Below, one piece after another: positions 25,125-34,215 of a stretch of DNA of 56,977 nucleotides (positions are counted from its first letter, which is position 1; the number at the start of each line of letters is the position of its first letter). The stretch covers positions 1 through 56,977 of the forward strand of contig NZ_WMDQ01000020.1 in the NCBI RefSeq assembly GCF_009707955.1, written 5' to 3'. This stretch comes from Flavobacterium sp. LC2016-13. Lineage in GTDB: Bacteria; Bacteroidota; Bacteroidia; Flavobacteriales; Flavobacteriaceae. The notes under the pieces were generated by a model. That model saw nothing but the letters and a program-made list of their open reading frames with translations. It ran no database searches and was not told where the DNA came from. A program made the position numbers and the translations under genes.

Positions 25125-25610
25125 TTAATTCTTTTTTGTCTTGTCTAATTCGCCAATAAACGGAATCGAATCATAAATCTGACTGCGAACAATAGTATGC
25201 AAATAGATTTCTAACTGTATAAATTTAGCTGCATTTATTGCGCCAACAGCTTTTTTTGCCTGACTGTAAGTCTTGTCATATAATTTTTCATAAGCCAAAT
25301 TATTTTTTAAAGTGTTTTTAGCCAATTCATCTGCCTTTGCATCTGTCAAAGTATTATAATTTGCTGCATAATCATTTATCAGGTCTAGTTTGGCTTTTCC
25401 CAATGCCTTACGTTCTGTTTCGTAGCCTTCGTAAACTTTTGTAAAAGCAACTGATTGTTCATCAGATAAATTCATGTATTGTTTGATAAGATCACTTTTG
25501 TTTTTTCCGTAAATACTCTGAACAACTTCTACATCTTCTTTAAAAGTAGCTTGAGCACTAGATGAAAACGAAGCTATTATTACAACAAGAATAAGGGTAA
25601 TTTTTTTCAT
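25125..25610 (-). CDS. Secreted hypothetical protein
   Basis: A protein of 161 residues with signal peptide MKKITLILVVIIASFSSSAQA. The mature part is helical and Lys/Ala-rich (LIKQYMNLSDEQSVAFTKVYEGYETERKALGKAKL), reminiscent of small Spy/CpxP-like periplasmic helical proteins, but I do not recognise a family. It is the last of three same-strand genes for small exported proteins (25125-26633), probably one transcript. Confidence 0.65.
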   Translation of the reverse strand: MKKITLILVVIIASFSSSAQATFKEDVEVVQSIYGKNKSDLIKQYMNLSDEQSVAFTKVYEGYETERKALGKAKLDLINDYAANYNTLTDAKADELAKNTLKNNLAYEKLYDKTYSQAKKAVGAINAAKFIQLEIYLHTIVRSQIYDSIPFIGELDKTKKN

Positions 25611-25645
25611 ATTTTTAGGTTATGCTTTAGTATCACTTTTATTAT

Positions 25646-26167
25646 TTACTTCTTGCTCTCCTCAGCTTTTGGTGCTCTAATTTTTCCATCGTATGAAATG
25701 GAAGCCCGATTATTACTATTGACAGAAAGTGTTGCTCCTCCATCAAAAAAAATAGTAAAGAAAAGATCATAAACATCATTTTCTCCCTGTACTGTTGCTT
25801 TCATCGTGTACTTCTTCTTCGATTGTTCTATTTTAATGTTTTCCGGTTTTCCTTTAAATTTTATTCCGCCATCAGATCCGTAACCTACATTAAAACCACG
25901 ACCGAAAAAAGGCAAATCACATGTCACATTTTCAAAAGTAAACTTTAAAAAATAGGTATTATAATCTAAATTGATCATTCTCCCGGATTGCGGGTAAAGT
26001 TTCTCTGCATCAAAAACAAAATCTTTAGCATCTAAAAGTGCCTGTATTTCTTTTTGTTGCTGAAGTTCTCTTTCTGCTTTTAATTCTTTTTTACTTTTTT
26101 CCTGAGCAAAACCCTCAAAAGATAAAAAAGAAACCAACACTACTAAAATTGATATTATCTTTTTCAT
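25646..26167 (-). CDS. DUF4251-like secreted protein
   Basis: A protein of 173 residues from the ATG at 26167 (MKKIISILVVLVSFLSFEGFAQ, a signal peptide); the frame reaches further upstream but MKKII is the natural start. The mature part begins with a charged helix (EKSKKELKAERELQQQKE). It continues as strands with LDYNTYFLKFTFENVTCDLPFFGRGFNVGYG, the pattern of the Bacteroidota DUF4251 family of unknown function. It lies 35 nt upstream of the gene at 25125 and 40 nt downstream of the META-domain gene. Confidence 0.7.
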   Translation of the reverse strand: MKKIISILVVLVSFLSFEGFAQEKSKKELKAERELQQQKEIQALLDAKDFVFDAEKLYPQSGRMINLDYNTYFLKFTFENVTCDLPFFGRGFNVGYGSDGGIKFKGKPENIKIEQSKKKYTMKATVQGENDVYDLFFTIFFDGGATLSVNSNNRASISYDGKIRAPKAEESKK

Positions 26168-26207
26168 AAAACATTCTTTTATAGCGTTTAAAATAAAATT
26201 CAATATT

Positions 26208-26633
26208 CTATTTTTTGGTAAATCGCATCATTGCAATATCTCCGGAAATAAGATTCAGCGTTTTACCATCATCTGTAATAGAATAGGTATTTGTTTTTTG
26301 AAGCGTATTTATAAAAACCTGCTCCCCTTGCCCATCCAGGCACATCATTTTGGTTAATACCATTGGTTGTGTAAAATCAATTTTATTACCATCAACAACT
26401 AGTTTTCCTGTAAAAGAGTTGCAGCTTGTATTTCCTGAAACACGGTTTTCTTTTAAGTCAAAATTAATGGTTGGCTTTTTATTCGGATATAAACCATCAA
26501 AAGCTATTCTGGGTCCGGTTATATAATTAAGTTCCCAATTTCCTTGTAATGTTACAGCTGTATCTGCTTTTTTACATTTGCAGGAAACCAATACAACTCC
26601 TAAAAAAACTAAAGCTAAAATATTCTTTACCAT
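26208..26633 (-). CDS. META/HslJ-domain lipoprotein
   Basis: A protein of 141 residues. MVKNILALVFLGVVLVSCKC is a lipoprotein signal with Cys18. The mature domain has LQGNWELNYITG, NRVSGNTSCNSFTGKL and a final LISGDIAMMRF, which are the META/HslJ strand motifs. In E. coli HslJ is an envelope lipoprotein linked to novobiocin resistance; its role here is unknown. It is first of three small exported-protein genes on the minus strand. Confidence 0.8.
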   Translation of the reverse strand: MVKNILALVFLGVVLVSCKCKKADTAVTLQGNWELNYITGPRIAFDGLYPNKKPTINFDLKENRVSGNTSCNSFTGKLVVDGNKIDFTQPMVLTKMMCLDGQGEQVFINTLQKTNTYSITDDGKTLNLISGDIAMMRFTKK

Positions 26634-26846
26634 GATATTATATATTAAATTAAAGATAAAATAATGACAACTCTTTTTGAAAATTTCAAATTGAGACTAT
26701 ACGAAATTACACAATAATTTTGGGTTCTTTATTGAAAGTGGAATGAAATTAAAACCAATAGTTTTAGATTTTTTTAACTTTTGATGTTAAAAGAATCGGC
26801 CATTTTATGCTAAATTTACTTAATATTTAATTTAAAAGCCTTACAA

Positions 26847-27374
26847 ATGAAAAAATTGATTCTTTCTTTCGCTATAATTACAGCCTTAGTTATTGGCTGT
26901 AAAACCAATACAAAATCAAATGACGCAAAAACTTTAACCGTTACCTTAGAGCCAAAAAGTAATAGTACCGTATCAGGAACTGCAACTTTTACGGAGAAAA
27001 ATGGTAAAGTTACTTTTGTGGCAAAAGTTGCCGGTTTGCAGCCGGGAGTTCACGCTATTCATATTCACGAAAAATCTGATTGTACTGCTGCTGATGGAAG
27101 TTCTGCCGGAGGACACTGGAATCCAACTTTCAAAAAACACGGAAAATGGGGTGTTGGAGAATATCATAAAGGTGACATCGGAAACTTTACTGCAGACGAT
27201 AAAGGTAACGGAACGATCACACTTACGACAGACGAATGGTGTATAGGCTGTGAAGATGAAACCAAAAATATTCTGGGCAAAGGTTTAATCGTACATCAGG
27301 GAACAGATGATTTTACGACACAACCTACCGGAAATGCAGGCGGAAGAGTTGCTTGTGCCGGAATCATCAAATAA
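26847..27374 (+). CDS. Cu/Zn superoxide dismutase family lipoprotein
   Basis: A protein of 175 residues with lipoprotein signal MKKLILSFAIITALVIGCK (Cys18). Copper/zinc ligands are visible: GVHAIHIHEKSDC, GGHWNPTFKKHGKW, GDIGNF, and a final IVHQGTDDFTTQPTGNAGGRVACAGII. The two Cys for the conserved disulfide are present. It should convert superoxide to peroxide and oxygen at the cell envelope. It stands as a single gene with its own terminator. Confidence 0.92.
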   Translation: MKKLILSFAIITALVIGCKTNTKSNDAKTLTVTLEPKSNSTVSGTATFTEKNGKVTFVAKVAGLQPGVHAIHIHEKSDCTAADGSSAGGHWNPTFKKHGKWGVGEYHKGDIGNFTADDKGNGTITLTTDEWCIGCEDETKNILGKGLIVHQGTDDFTTQPTGNAGGRVACAGIIK

Positions 27375-27380
27375 AAATTC

Positions 27381-27416
27381 AATAACCACTATTTTTTTAT
27401 AAATCTAGTGGTTATT
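27381..27416 (+). terminator. Terminator after the SOD gene
   Basis: AATAACCACT (27381-27390) pairs with AGTGGTTATT (27407-27416), followed by T-rich sequence. Confidence 0.7.
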
Positions 27417-27478
27417 TCATTTAAAAATGAATCGTAGCACGATAAAAAGATATAGCTTTGCAGCTTCAAACCAAAGTA

Positions 27479-28681
27479 ATGATTAACCCATCGGCATCAG
27501 GCTGGATCGATAAATTTTTTAGCGAACAAAAGTTTTCAGAGGCAATCCCTTTTGAGACAGTAGATTCGTTTTATTATAAAGTTAGAGAAACCGGTTTTAT
27601 TTACGGCCATATTATTTCTGTGGATTCTCAAATTCCAATTCCGATAAAAGGCTGGTTTAAAACTGAGATTTCTAAAATTGCATTATTAAATACTTTATAC
27701 GGTGTTTTTTGTTTAGAAAAAAGAAATTCTGAACCGAAGAATTTCATAACCGAAGTTTTGAAGTTTTATAAAGCAATGAATCCGGAAGGGTTTAATTTAT
27801 TGAAAATTTTACTTCCAAAAGATACACCTTCCCATTCTTTAGAAAACATAATCGATGAAAGAGTTCAGACTAATGATAGTATTATTAGTAAAAACTTTTC
27901 GCATTTGGTTACCAATGCCTTATTGTTTATTGATGTTTTGGCTTTCAGACAATATTTGGCTCATGGTGAAATTCCTGAAAAATATTTAAAACGAATTGAA
28001 GAAACTGTTCTTGGTATTGTGGCTTTAGCATTAAAAACTAAAACTTCAAAATCGCAACATGACGATTTGTTAATTAAACTGTTTGAAGCTTCTATTCGGT
28101 ATTCAAAATTTTCAAAAGTTACGGTTGATACTTTAGAGACTTTGCAACTTGATTATTTCACCAATAAACTGGAGCAATATTATTTAATAGACATGGCCGG
28201 AATGGCATTGTGGAGCGATGGTGTTGTAGAAAATGAAGAAGCGTATTTTTTATATTCTTTAGGATCTATGATGAAGGTTTCTGATGATTTTGTAACCAGA
28301 AGTATTGACACTACAAATGTTTTTATTACCACACATAAAAAGAAAATTCCATACTTTAACTATTCAAATCCGGTAAAACATTTCTACGATCAAATGACGC
28401 ATACCGTTGTTAAACTGATTATTAGAAATAAAAACAGACTGGTTAAGGAAATTGTTCAGAGTAAAGAGTTAATGGTTCTTTTAGCTTATTCTACAACCAG
28501 GGATCTGGATGCGAAAGAAAAGAAAAAGGTAAAGAAACAACTTTTGGATATTTGCAAAACGATTCCGTCACTAACTATATTTTTACTTCCGGGCGGAAGT
28601 TTATTACTGCCGATTTTAATAAAGTTTATTCCAACAATGTTACCATCTGCTTTTAATGAAAATCTAGACGAAAACGAATAA
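27479..28681 (+). CDS. LETM1-related biofilm-associated protein
   Basis: The ATG at 27479 (MINPSASGWIDKFFSEQKF) gives 400 residues; the TTG 21 nt upstream is less natural. The body is helical. The C-terminus TIPSLTIFLLPGGSLLLPILIKFIPTMLPSAF matches the LETM1-like segment (P-x-LPGG-x-LLP-P-x-LPSAF) that names this flavobacterial family. There is no signal peptide and only one strongly hydrophobic stretch, at the C-terminus, so it may touch the inner membrane from inside. The family has been linked to biofilm formation; the mechanism is unknown to me. Confidence 0.82.
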   Translation: MINPSASGWIDKFFSEQKFSEAIPFETVDSFYYKVRETGFIYGHIISVDSQIPIPIKGWFKTEISKIALLNTLYGVFCLEKRNSEPKNFITEVLKFYKAMNPEGFNLLKILLPKDTPSHSLENIIDERVQTNDSIISKNFSHLVTNALLFIDVLAFRQYLAHGEIPEKYLKRIEETVLGIVALALKTKTSKSQHDDLLIKLFEASIRYSKFSKVTVDTLETLQLDYFTNKLEQYYLIDMAGMALWSDGVVENEEAYFLYSLGSMMKVSDDFVTRSIDTTNVFITTHKKKIPYFNYSNPVKHFYDQMTHTVVKLIIRNKNRLVKEIVQSKELMVLLAYSTTRDLDAKEKKKVKKQLLDICKTIPSLTIFLLPGGSLLLPILIKFIPTMLPSAFNENLDENE

Positions 28682-28710
28682 AAAAAATCGCCCTTTTGAG
28701 GCGATTTTTT
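28682..28710. terminator. Bidirectional terminator
   Basis: AAAAAATCGCC (28682-28692) pairs with GGCGATTTTTT (28700-28710). It separates the convergent LETM1-related and carbonic anhydrase genes. Confidence 0.85.
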
Positions 28711-28714
28711 ATTT

Positions 28715-29353
28715 TTATAGATTACTCAATTGGTAAACATCATCAAGTTCATCATTCGAAGCAATTGTTACATTTAAATCGGTTACAAAACCAGAATTTA
28801 AACCGTAAACCCATCCGTGAAGCATTAAGTCCTGACCGTTTTTCCAAGCTGATTGTACGATTGAAGTTTTAGCCAAATTGTAAACTTGTTCTTTAGCATT
28901 CACTTCTACAAAAGCATTAAAACGTTCTGTTTCATCTTCAATAGAATTCAGGTATTTATCGTGAAGTCTGTATTCATCTTTAATATGACGAATCCAGTTA
29001 TCAATAATTCCAACAGACATATTACCCATTGCAGCTTTTACACCACCACAACCGTAATGTCCGCAAACAATAACGTGTTTTACTTTTAAAACATTTACAG
29101 CATAATCAAGAACACTCAACATATTCATGTCAGAGTGAACAACCATATTGGCAATATTACGGTGTACAAAAACTTCTCCCGGTTTAGCGCCAATAATTTC
29201 ATTTGCAGGAACACGACTATCAGAACATCCAATCCATAATAAAGGTGGTGTTTGTCCTTTAGCTAAATCTGCAAAATAATTTGGGTCTTTTGCTAAAGAA
29301 TCTTCAACCCATTTCTTATTGTTTTCTAATATTTGTTTATAAAACTCTTTCAT
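28715..29353 (-). CDS. can: Beta-class carbonic anhydrase
   Basis: A protein of 212 residues, the usual length. Zinc ligands are Cys43 with the Asp45/Arg47 dyad (IGCSDSRVPANEI), His99 and Cys102 (VCGHYGCGGVKAA). It interconverts CO2 and bicarbonate in the cytosol. The gene lies 125 nt downstream of a SulP transporter on the same strand. SulP proteins paired with carbonic anhydrases often carry bicarbonate, so the two may form a bicarbonate supply unit. Confidence 0.95.
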   Translation of the reverse strand: MKEFYKQILENNKKWVEDSLAKDPNYFADLAKGQTPPLLWIGCSDSRVPANEIIGAKPGEVFVHRNIANMVVHSDMNMLSVLDYAVNVLKVKHVIVCGHYGCGGVKAAMGNMSVGIIDNWIRHIKDEYRLHDKYLNSIEDETERFNAFVEVNAKEQVYNLAKTSIVQSAWKNGQDLMLHGWVYGLNSGFVTDLNVTIASNDELDDVYQLSNL

Positions 29354-29478
29354 TTTTTATTTTATTTTGAATGGCATTTATACATGTTTAAAAATATCAA
29401 AAAGGATCTTTTTTGTAAAGTTACCTAAATTTTGACATTTCTATCACTTCAAGAATACCTTAATTTGTTATAATTTAT

Positions 29479-31128
29479 TTAAAACTTTTCTTTTGTTATT
29501 TCTTTTTTCACCAACGCACGTTTTGCAACATCATAATAATGTTCGATTGAAACGTGATTGTCCTTGTCTGGCGTATTTTCTAATTCGTACGCTTTTTTAA
29601 AGCCTTTTAGTTTCACTTTAATATTTTCATCAATTGCACGAGTTTCTTTAAACTCACGAATTAAATCTAAAACATCATGCGCAATATACTCTGTATCATG
29701 TGCATTAATAATTACTTTAGAATTTTCAGGAATATCATTCAATGTTAATTTGATTGCAGCTTTATTCAAAAATGAAACTTCCTGCGCTAAATCAATATGA
29801 ATAACATCTCCGTCTTCATACTCTTCTTTTTTAAAGCTGTAAGCTCTTTTTAAGTTTCCTCTCAATACAAAAATAATACTGATGATGATTCCTAAAGCTA
29901 CTCCTTTTAGTAAATCTGTAGCGACTACAAATACTAAAGTTGCAATAAAAGGTACGAATTGGTATTTTCCTTTTTCCCAAAAATGCATGAATGTTGCCGG
30001 CTTTGCTAATTTGTATCCCACTAAAATTAAAACTGTTGCCAAAGTAGCCAACGGAATTTTATTTAATAAAGCAGGAATACTCAAAACACTAACCAATAAA
30101 AGTACACCATGAATAATAGTAGACATTTTAGATTTTGCACCTGCATTATTATTTGCTGATGATCTGACCACGACAGATGTCATTGGTAAACCTCCTAAAA
30201 GTGAACTTAAAACATTACCAATTCCCTGAGCTTTAAGCTCAACGTTTGTATTGGTATAACGTTTTTGAACATCCATTCTGTCTGCAGCTTCAATACACAA
30301 TAAGGTTTCAATCGAAGCCACAATTGCAATTGTAATTGCTACAACCCAAACCTGTGGATTTGTAACTGCTGCGAAATTTGGCGTAATTAAAATTGATTTA
30401 AATTCATCAAAAGATTTTGGTACCGGTAAAGAAACCAAGTGGTCTTTTGCAATTGCCAGTGAACTTCCTGTAGAAACAAAAACTTCGTTAAGAACTACTC
30501 CCAATATAACAGCAATAAGTGCTCCCGGAACTAATTTTAATCTCTTTAAAAAGGGAACTTTCTCCCACGAAATCAAGATTACTAACGAAACCAAAGAAAT
30601 TACTACTGCCCCTAAATGAATATGGTTGATTACATTAAACAGAAATGAAAAGGAATTAGTTCCGTCATTCTGAATAAAAGCCTGATCTCCTTCAAAATCT
30701 GCATCGTAACCAAAAGCGTGTGGTAATTGTTTTAAGATAATAATGATACCGATACCGGCTAACATTCCTTCAATTACGTTTGTTGGAAAATAATTTGAGA
30801 TACTTCCGGCTTTTAAAAATCCTAATGCTAATTGAATTAGTCCTGCAATAAAAACAGACAGTAAAAACACATCAAAAGCACCAAAATCAGTTATAGCTGT
30901 TAAAATAATAGCTGTTAAACCAGCAGCTGGTCCGGAAACGCTAATATGTGACTGGCTTAAGTAACCTACTACTATACCACCAATAACACCTGCAATAATT
31001 CCAGAAAATAAAGGAGCTCCAGAGGCCATTGCAATACCTAAACACAATGGAAGAGCCACCAAGAAAACCACTAAACCTGAAGCAAAATCAGATTTAAGGT
31101 TGGCAAAAAGATTGATTTTTTTTGTCAT
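29479..31128 (-). CDS. SulP family anion transporter, possibly bicarbonate
   Basis: A protein of 549 residues. The N-terminal two thirds is a multi-pass SulP membrane domain (SGLVVFLVALPLCLGIAMASGAPLFSGIIAG; SGPAAGLTAIILTAI). The C-terminus (about 440-530) is a cytosolic STAS-like domain. It lies upstream of can on the same strand, which favours bicarbonate over sulfate as substrate (BicA-like), but residues alone do not settle this. Confidence 0.9.
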   Translation of the reverse strand: MTKKINLFANLKSDFASGLVVFLVALPLCLGIAMASGAPLFSGIIAGVIGGIVVGYLSQSHISVSGPAAGLTAIILTAITDFGAFDVFLLSVFIAGLIQLALGFLKAGSISNYFPTNVIEGMLAGIGIIIILKQLPHAFGYDADFEGDQAFIQNDGTNSFSFLFNVINHIHLGAVVISLVSLVILISWEKVPFLKRLKLVPGALIAVILGVVLNEVFVSTGSSLAIAKDHLVSLPVPKSFDEFKSILITPNFAAVTNPQVWVVAITIAIVASIETLLCIEAADRMDVQKRYTNTNVELKAQGIGNVLSSLLGGLPMTSVVVRSSANNNAGAKSKMSTIIHGVLLLVSVLSIPALLNKIPLATLATVLILVGYKLAKPATFMHFWEKGKYQFVPFIATLVFVVATDLLKGVALGIIISIIFVLRGNLKRAYSFKKEEYEDGDVIHIDLAQEVSFLNKAAIKLTLNDIPENSKVIINAHDTEYIAHDVLDLIREFKETRAIDENIKVKLKGFKKAYELENTPDKDNHVSIEHYYDVAKRALVKKEITKEKF

Positions 31129-31208
31129 AATACAATACTAAAAAATTGATACATTAAAGATCTGCCGCGTTTACTATAAACGCAGTTAGATTTAAACAAT
31201 CGGAAGTA

Positions 31209-31490
31209 TTATGCCAAGTTGGGAGGTGGAGCAAAAATGCTCGGAGAAATATTATCTAGTTTTACAATATTCTCAGATATGATTGTTTTTTTCTGAATAT
31301 AAAACGCCATTAAAACTTCATGTTCTAAAATTGTCGGATGTACTATAGATTTAAGTTCTTTATGTACCTCTTCTTCAGAAAGACTGATAGACATAGTCGC
31401 ACTGTTGCATTTCTTTATCGCCTGTACAATTGTTGGGGTCGATAAAAAAGCAATAAATATGAATAATAATATGCGAGCGATTAATTTCAT
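31209..31490 (-). CDS. Small secreted hypothetical protein
   Basis: A protein of 93 residues. MKLIARILLFIFIAFLSTPTIVQA is a signal peptide. The mature part is short, with ISLSEEEVHKELKSIVHPTI and a Pro-rich end IFAPPPNLA. I do not recognise a family. It lies 80 nt upstream of the SulP gene on the same strand, so co-transcription is possible. Confidence 0.6.
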   Translation of the reverse strand: MKLIARILLFIFIAFLSTPTIVQAIKKCNSATMSISLSEEEVHKELKSIVHPTILEHEVLMAFYIQKKTIISENIVKLDNISPSIFAPPPNLA

Positions 31491-31569
31491 TGAGGCAAAA
31501 ATAGTGTTAAAGAAATAAAATCAAAGCGCGAAGCTAAAATTTTTATAGAAATTTAACATTCATAAAAAA

Positions 31570-31597
31570 ACAGAATGGTAACGTTTTACCATTCTGT
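31570..31597 (-). terminator. Terminator-like hairpin after dps
   Basis: ACAGAATGGTAA (31570-31581) pairs with TTACCATTCTGT (31586-31597), with an A-run on the left that becomes a U-run in the minus-strand transcript. It ends dps, 26 nt past its stop. Confidence 0.75.
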
Positions 31598-31622
31598 TTA
31601 TAATCAGTTAATTAGCCATTAT

Positions 31623-32102
31623 TTACAACTCTTCTTCAAGCCATGCATTCATCATCCAGATGGTTTTTTCCTGCTCTGCAATGAAATCACTCATCATAGA
31701 ATTTGTACCTTCATCATTAATTTCGGCTGATTTATTCAAAATTTCTCTTTCTATTTTTAACAAATCAGACAAAGAATTTACAATCAAATGCACCGCTTTT
31801 TCATCATTTGAGATGTTTTTTCCAACCGTTAATTTGTTGTTTTTAATATAGTCATCAAAAGTATGCAACGGAGTCCCTCCAATTGTCAAAACTCTTTCGG
31901 CTATCATATCTATTTTTAATTGCGAATCTGTATATAATTCTTCAAATTTCACATGCAAATCAAAAAAGCGTTTTCCACGGATATTCCAATGAATTCCTCT
32001 CAAATTTTGATAATATACCTGAAAGCTGGATAATAACACATTTAATTCTTTTACTAATAATTCTGACTCTTTTACAGGTAATCCTAAAATATTTGTCTTC
32101 AT
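31623..32102 (-). CDS. dps: Dps family DNA-binding ferritin
   Basis: A protein of 159 residues. The ferroxidase ligands are in RGIHWNIRGKRFFDLHVKFEELYTDSQLKIDMIAERV (His, Asp and Glu of the inter-subunit site). Dps 12-mers oxidise and store iron and shield DNA during peroxide stress. The gene is divergent from oxyR, with a 9-bp inverted repeat between them, so it is very likely OxyR-controlled. Confidence 0.95.
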   Translation of the reverse strand: MKTNILGLPVKESELLVKELNVLLSSFQVYYQNLRGIHWNIRGKRFFDLHVKFEELYTDSQLKIDMIAERVLTIGGTPLHTFDDYIKNNKLTVGKNISNDEKAVHLIVNSLSDLLKIEREILNKSAEINDEGTNSMMSDFIAEQEKTIWMMNAWLEEEL

Positions 32103-32160
32103 GTTTTTGTATTTTACAGTAAGTTTACTACAAATTTAAAATAATTTGCTCGAAAATATT

Positions 32161-32185
32161 ATAAGTAAAAGTTATATTTACTTAT
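32161..32185. promoter_or_regulatory. Inverted repeat between dps and oxyR, probable OxyR site
   Basis: ATAAGTAAA (32161-32169) and TTTACTTAT (32177-32185) are perfect complements with a 7-nt spacer. TATTTTTG at 32184-32191 is a -7-like box toward oxyR. Position between a peroxide regulator and its usual target suggests autoregulation plus dps control. Confidence 0.6.
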
Positions 32186-32210
32186 TTTTGTATCAAAAAA
32201 TACTATCAAA

Positions 32211-33152
32211 ATGACAATTACTCAATTACAATATGTATTAGCCGTAGCCGAACATAAAAATTTTACACTTGCCGCTGAGAAGTGTTTTGTAACTCAGCCA
32301 ACGTTAAGTATGCAGATTCAAAAAATTGAAGAAGAACTTAGCATTTTAATTTTTGACAGAACAAAAAAACCAATTCAGCTTACAGATATAGGTCAGAAGA
32401 TTGTAAATCAGGCCAAAAATATTGTAAACGAAGCTGATAGAATTAAAGATATCGTAGAACAGCAAAAAGGTTTTATTGGTGGTGAATTTCGTTTAGGAAT
32501 TATTCCAACGATTATGCCAACACTTTTGCCAATGTTTTTGAATAATTTCATCAAAAAATATCCAAAAGTGAAGCTTTTAATTGAAGAGCTAAATACAGAT
32601 GAAATAATTTTAAAATTAAAGAATGGTCATCTTGATGCTGCAATTGCCGCTACGCCACTTGAGGATGAAAAAATAAAAGAGATTGTTTTGTATTTTGAGC
32701 CTTTTGTAGCTTATATACCAGAACATCACGCCAATTTTCAAAAAGAAGAAATTGAAGTTGCAGATCTAAATATCAATGAAATTTTGCTTTTGCAGGATGG
32801 ACATTGTTTTAGAGACGGAATTTTAAATTTGTGTAAAAATGGTACTGACATCGACCAGAATAATTTTCAGATTCAAAGCGGAAGTTTTGAAACGCTTATA
32901 AAATTAGCCGACGAAGGTTTGGGTACAACATTACTTCCGTACTTGCACACCTTAGACTTAAAAGATTCCGACAGACTGAAACTACGAAATTTTAAGGAAC
33001 CAAAACCCGCTCGCGAAGTAAGTTTAATTTACCCTAAAAGCGAATTAAAAATGCAAATCATTGACGCCATCAGATCGACAATTGCCGGAGTTGTAAAAGG
33101 AGCAATCGTTTTTCAGAATGTTCAAATCATTAGTCCGCTGCAAAAAAAATAG
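32211..33152 (+). CDS. oxyR: OxyR-type LysR peroxide sensor
   Basis: A protein of 313 residues. The N-terminal helix-turn-helix is TLAAEKCFVTQPTLSMQIQKIEEEL. The redox pair Cys199 and Cys208 lies in LLLQDGHCFRDGILNLC, at the same numbering and spacing as the peroxide-sensing pair of E. coli OxyR. It should form a disulfide with H2O2 and activate dps and other defences. It is divergent from dps and followed by a strong terminator. Confidence 0.94.
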   Translation: MTITQLQYVLAVAEHKNFTLAAEKCFVTQPTLSMQIQKIEEELSILIFDRTKKPIQLTDIGQKIVNQAKNIVNEADRIKDIVEQQKGFIGGEFRLGIIPTIMPTLLPMFLNNFIKKYPKVKLLIEELNTDEIILKLKNGHLDAAIAATPLEDEKIKEIVLYFEPFVAYIPEHHANFQKEEIEVADLNINEILLLQDGHCFRDGILNLCKNGTDIDQNNFQIQSGSFETLIKLADEGLGTTLLPYLHTLDLKDSDRLKLRNFKEPKPAREVSLIYPKSELKMQIIDAIRSTIAGVVKGAIVFQNVQIISPLQKK

Positions 33153-33156
33153 ACAT

Positions 33157-33187
33157 AAAAAAAGGAGCCAATTTGGCTCCTTTTTTT
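33157..33187. terminator. Bidirectional terminator
   Basis: AAAAAAAGGAGCCA (33157-33170) pairs with TGGCTCCTTTTTTT (33174-33187). It closes oxyR and the convergent small gene. Confidence 0.88.
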
Positions 33188-33384
33188 TATACTTTAATTA
33201 GCAGTAAACTTTGTTTTAGTTCTGGTTTTTCAATAATGAAATTTAATAACCATTCTTGCAATTGCTCCATTTCGTATGGTAACAGGGTTTTGATAGCTTT
33301 CTCTAATTCTTTACAGAAAAGTATCGGATCGAAACTAACTCTCTCAAGTATTGATTTCGTGTAATCAAACATCATTTTTGACAT
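33187..33384 (-). CDS. Small hypothetical protein
   Basis: A protein of 65 residues, MSKMMFDYTKSILERVSFDPILF and onward, helical and charged, with no signal peptide. Codon use and the ATG favour this frame over the overlapping plus-strand frame, which is Ser-rich and looks like a shadow. It ends at the shared terminator. I do not recognise a function. Confidence 0.6.
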   Translation of the reverse strand: MSKMMFDYTKSILERVSFDPILFCKELEKAIKTLLPYEMEQLQEWLLNFIIEKPELKQSLLLIKV

Positions 33385-33549
33385 AATAAAATAAGATTAT
33401 GGGGGTTATCTATATTTTTAAACTCGCAACAAATGTAAACAAATATCATTCATACGCATCATTTTTAACTTATTTTTTTAAAAAATTTAGCAACGAATAC
33501 GTTTTCTTAATACAAATAAATCAATATAGAACCATTATAAATAACTCAG

Positions 33550-34215
33550 TTAAACGCTTTTAAACGCTCTAAACATCTCACGTTTTCCCGGCGGGCCTGC
33601 TAATTTTTCGACTGTAAAACCAACTTCTATCATACTTCTTTTAACAACTCCGCGAGCAGCATAAGTAACTAAAACGCCATTTGGTTTTAAACTATTATAC
33701 ATTTTTCGGAAAATTTCGGTGCTCCAGAGTTCCGGTTGCACGCGATATCCGAAGGCATCAAAGTAAATCAAATCAAAAGTTTCATAATCGTCTATTTCAT
33801 CAAAAAATTGTTTCCTTTTGGTTAACGAGAAATCGGTGCTAATTTCGGTTTTCTCATTCCATTTAGATTTATGCATTTTCTCAAAAATGTTATCAAATTC
33901 CAATGCTTCGAGTTCAGCAACATAATTCATTTGCAAAACTTCTCCAGCATCAACAGGATACGCCTCTACTCCAACGTAATCAATTTTTTGTTTTTTTTGA
34001 GTAGCTTCCAAAAAAGTAATAAATGCATTTAAGCCTGTTCCAAAACCAATTTCAAGAATACTTATGGGATTATTTTCAAATAATGAAAATCCGTTTTTTA
34101 TAAAAACATGTTTTGCTTCCTGTATTGCACCATGTTTAGAATGATAACATTCATCCCATTCTTTTAAATGAATTGTTGTTGAGCCATCTAGCGTTTTAAT
34201 TATTTCTCTTTCCAC
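33550..34215 (-). CDS. mnmD: tRNA mnm5U34 methyltransferase (MnmD-type)
   Basis: A protein of 221 residues corresponding to the methyltransferase half of E. coli MnmC, without the FAD-dependent oxidase half. SAM-binding is at ILEIGFGTGLNAFITFLEA. The catalytic region is DLIYFDAFGYRVQPELWS, and the end GPPGKREMFRA is typical. It completes the mnm5 group on the wobble uridine of several tRNAs. The stand-alone form is known from other bacteria as MnmD. It is a single gene. Confidence 0.88.
   Translation of the reverse strand: MEREIIKTLDGSTTIHLKEWDECYHSKHGAIQEAKHVFIKNGFSLFENNPISILEIGFGTGLNAFITFLEATQKKQKIDYVGVEAYPVDAGEVLQMNYVAELEALEFDNIFEKMHKSKWNEKTEISTDFSLTKRKQFFDEIDDYETFDLIYFDAFGYRVQPELWSTEIFRKMYNSLKPNGVLVTYAARGVVKRSMIEVGFTVEKLAGPPGKREMFRAFKSV

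Noticed and set aside
33173..33364. Plus-strand 63-residue frame opposite the small gene at 33187-33384
   Set aside because: It starts within the oxyR terminator and has shadow-like Ser/Cys-rich composition; the minus-strand frame is more protein-like.
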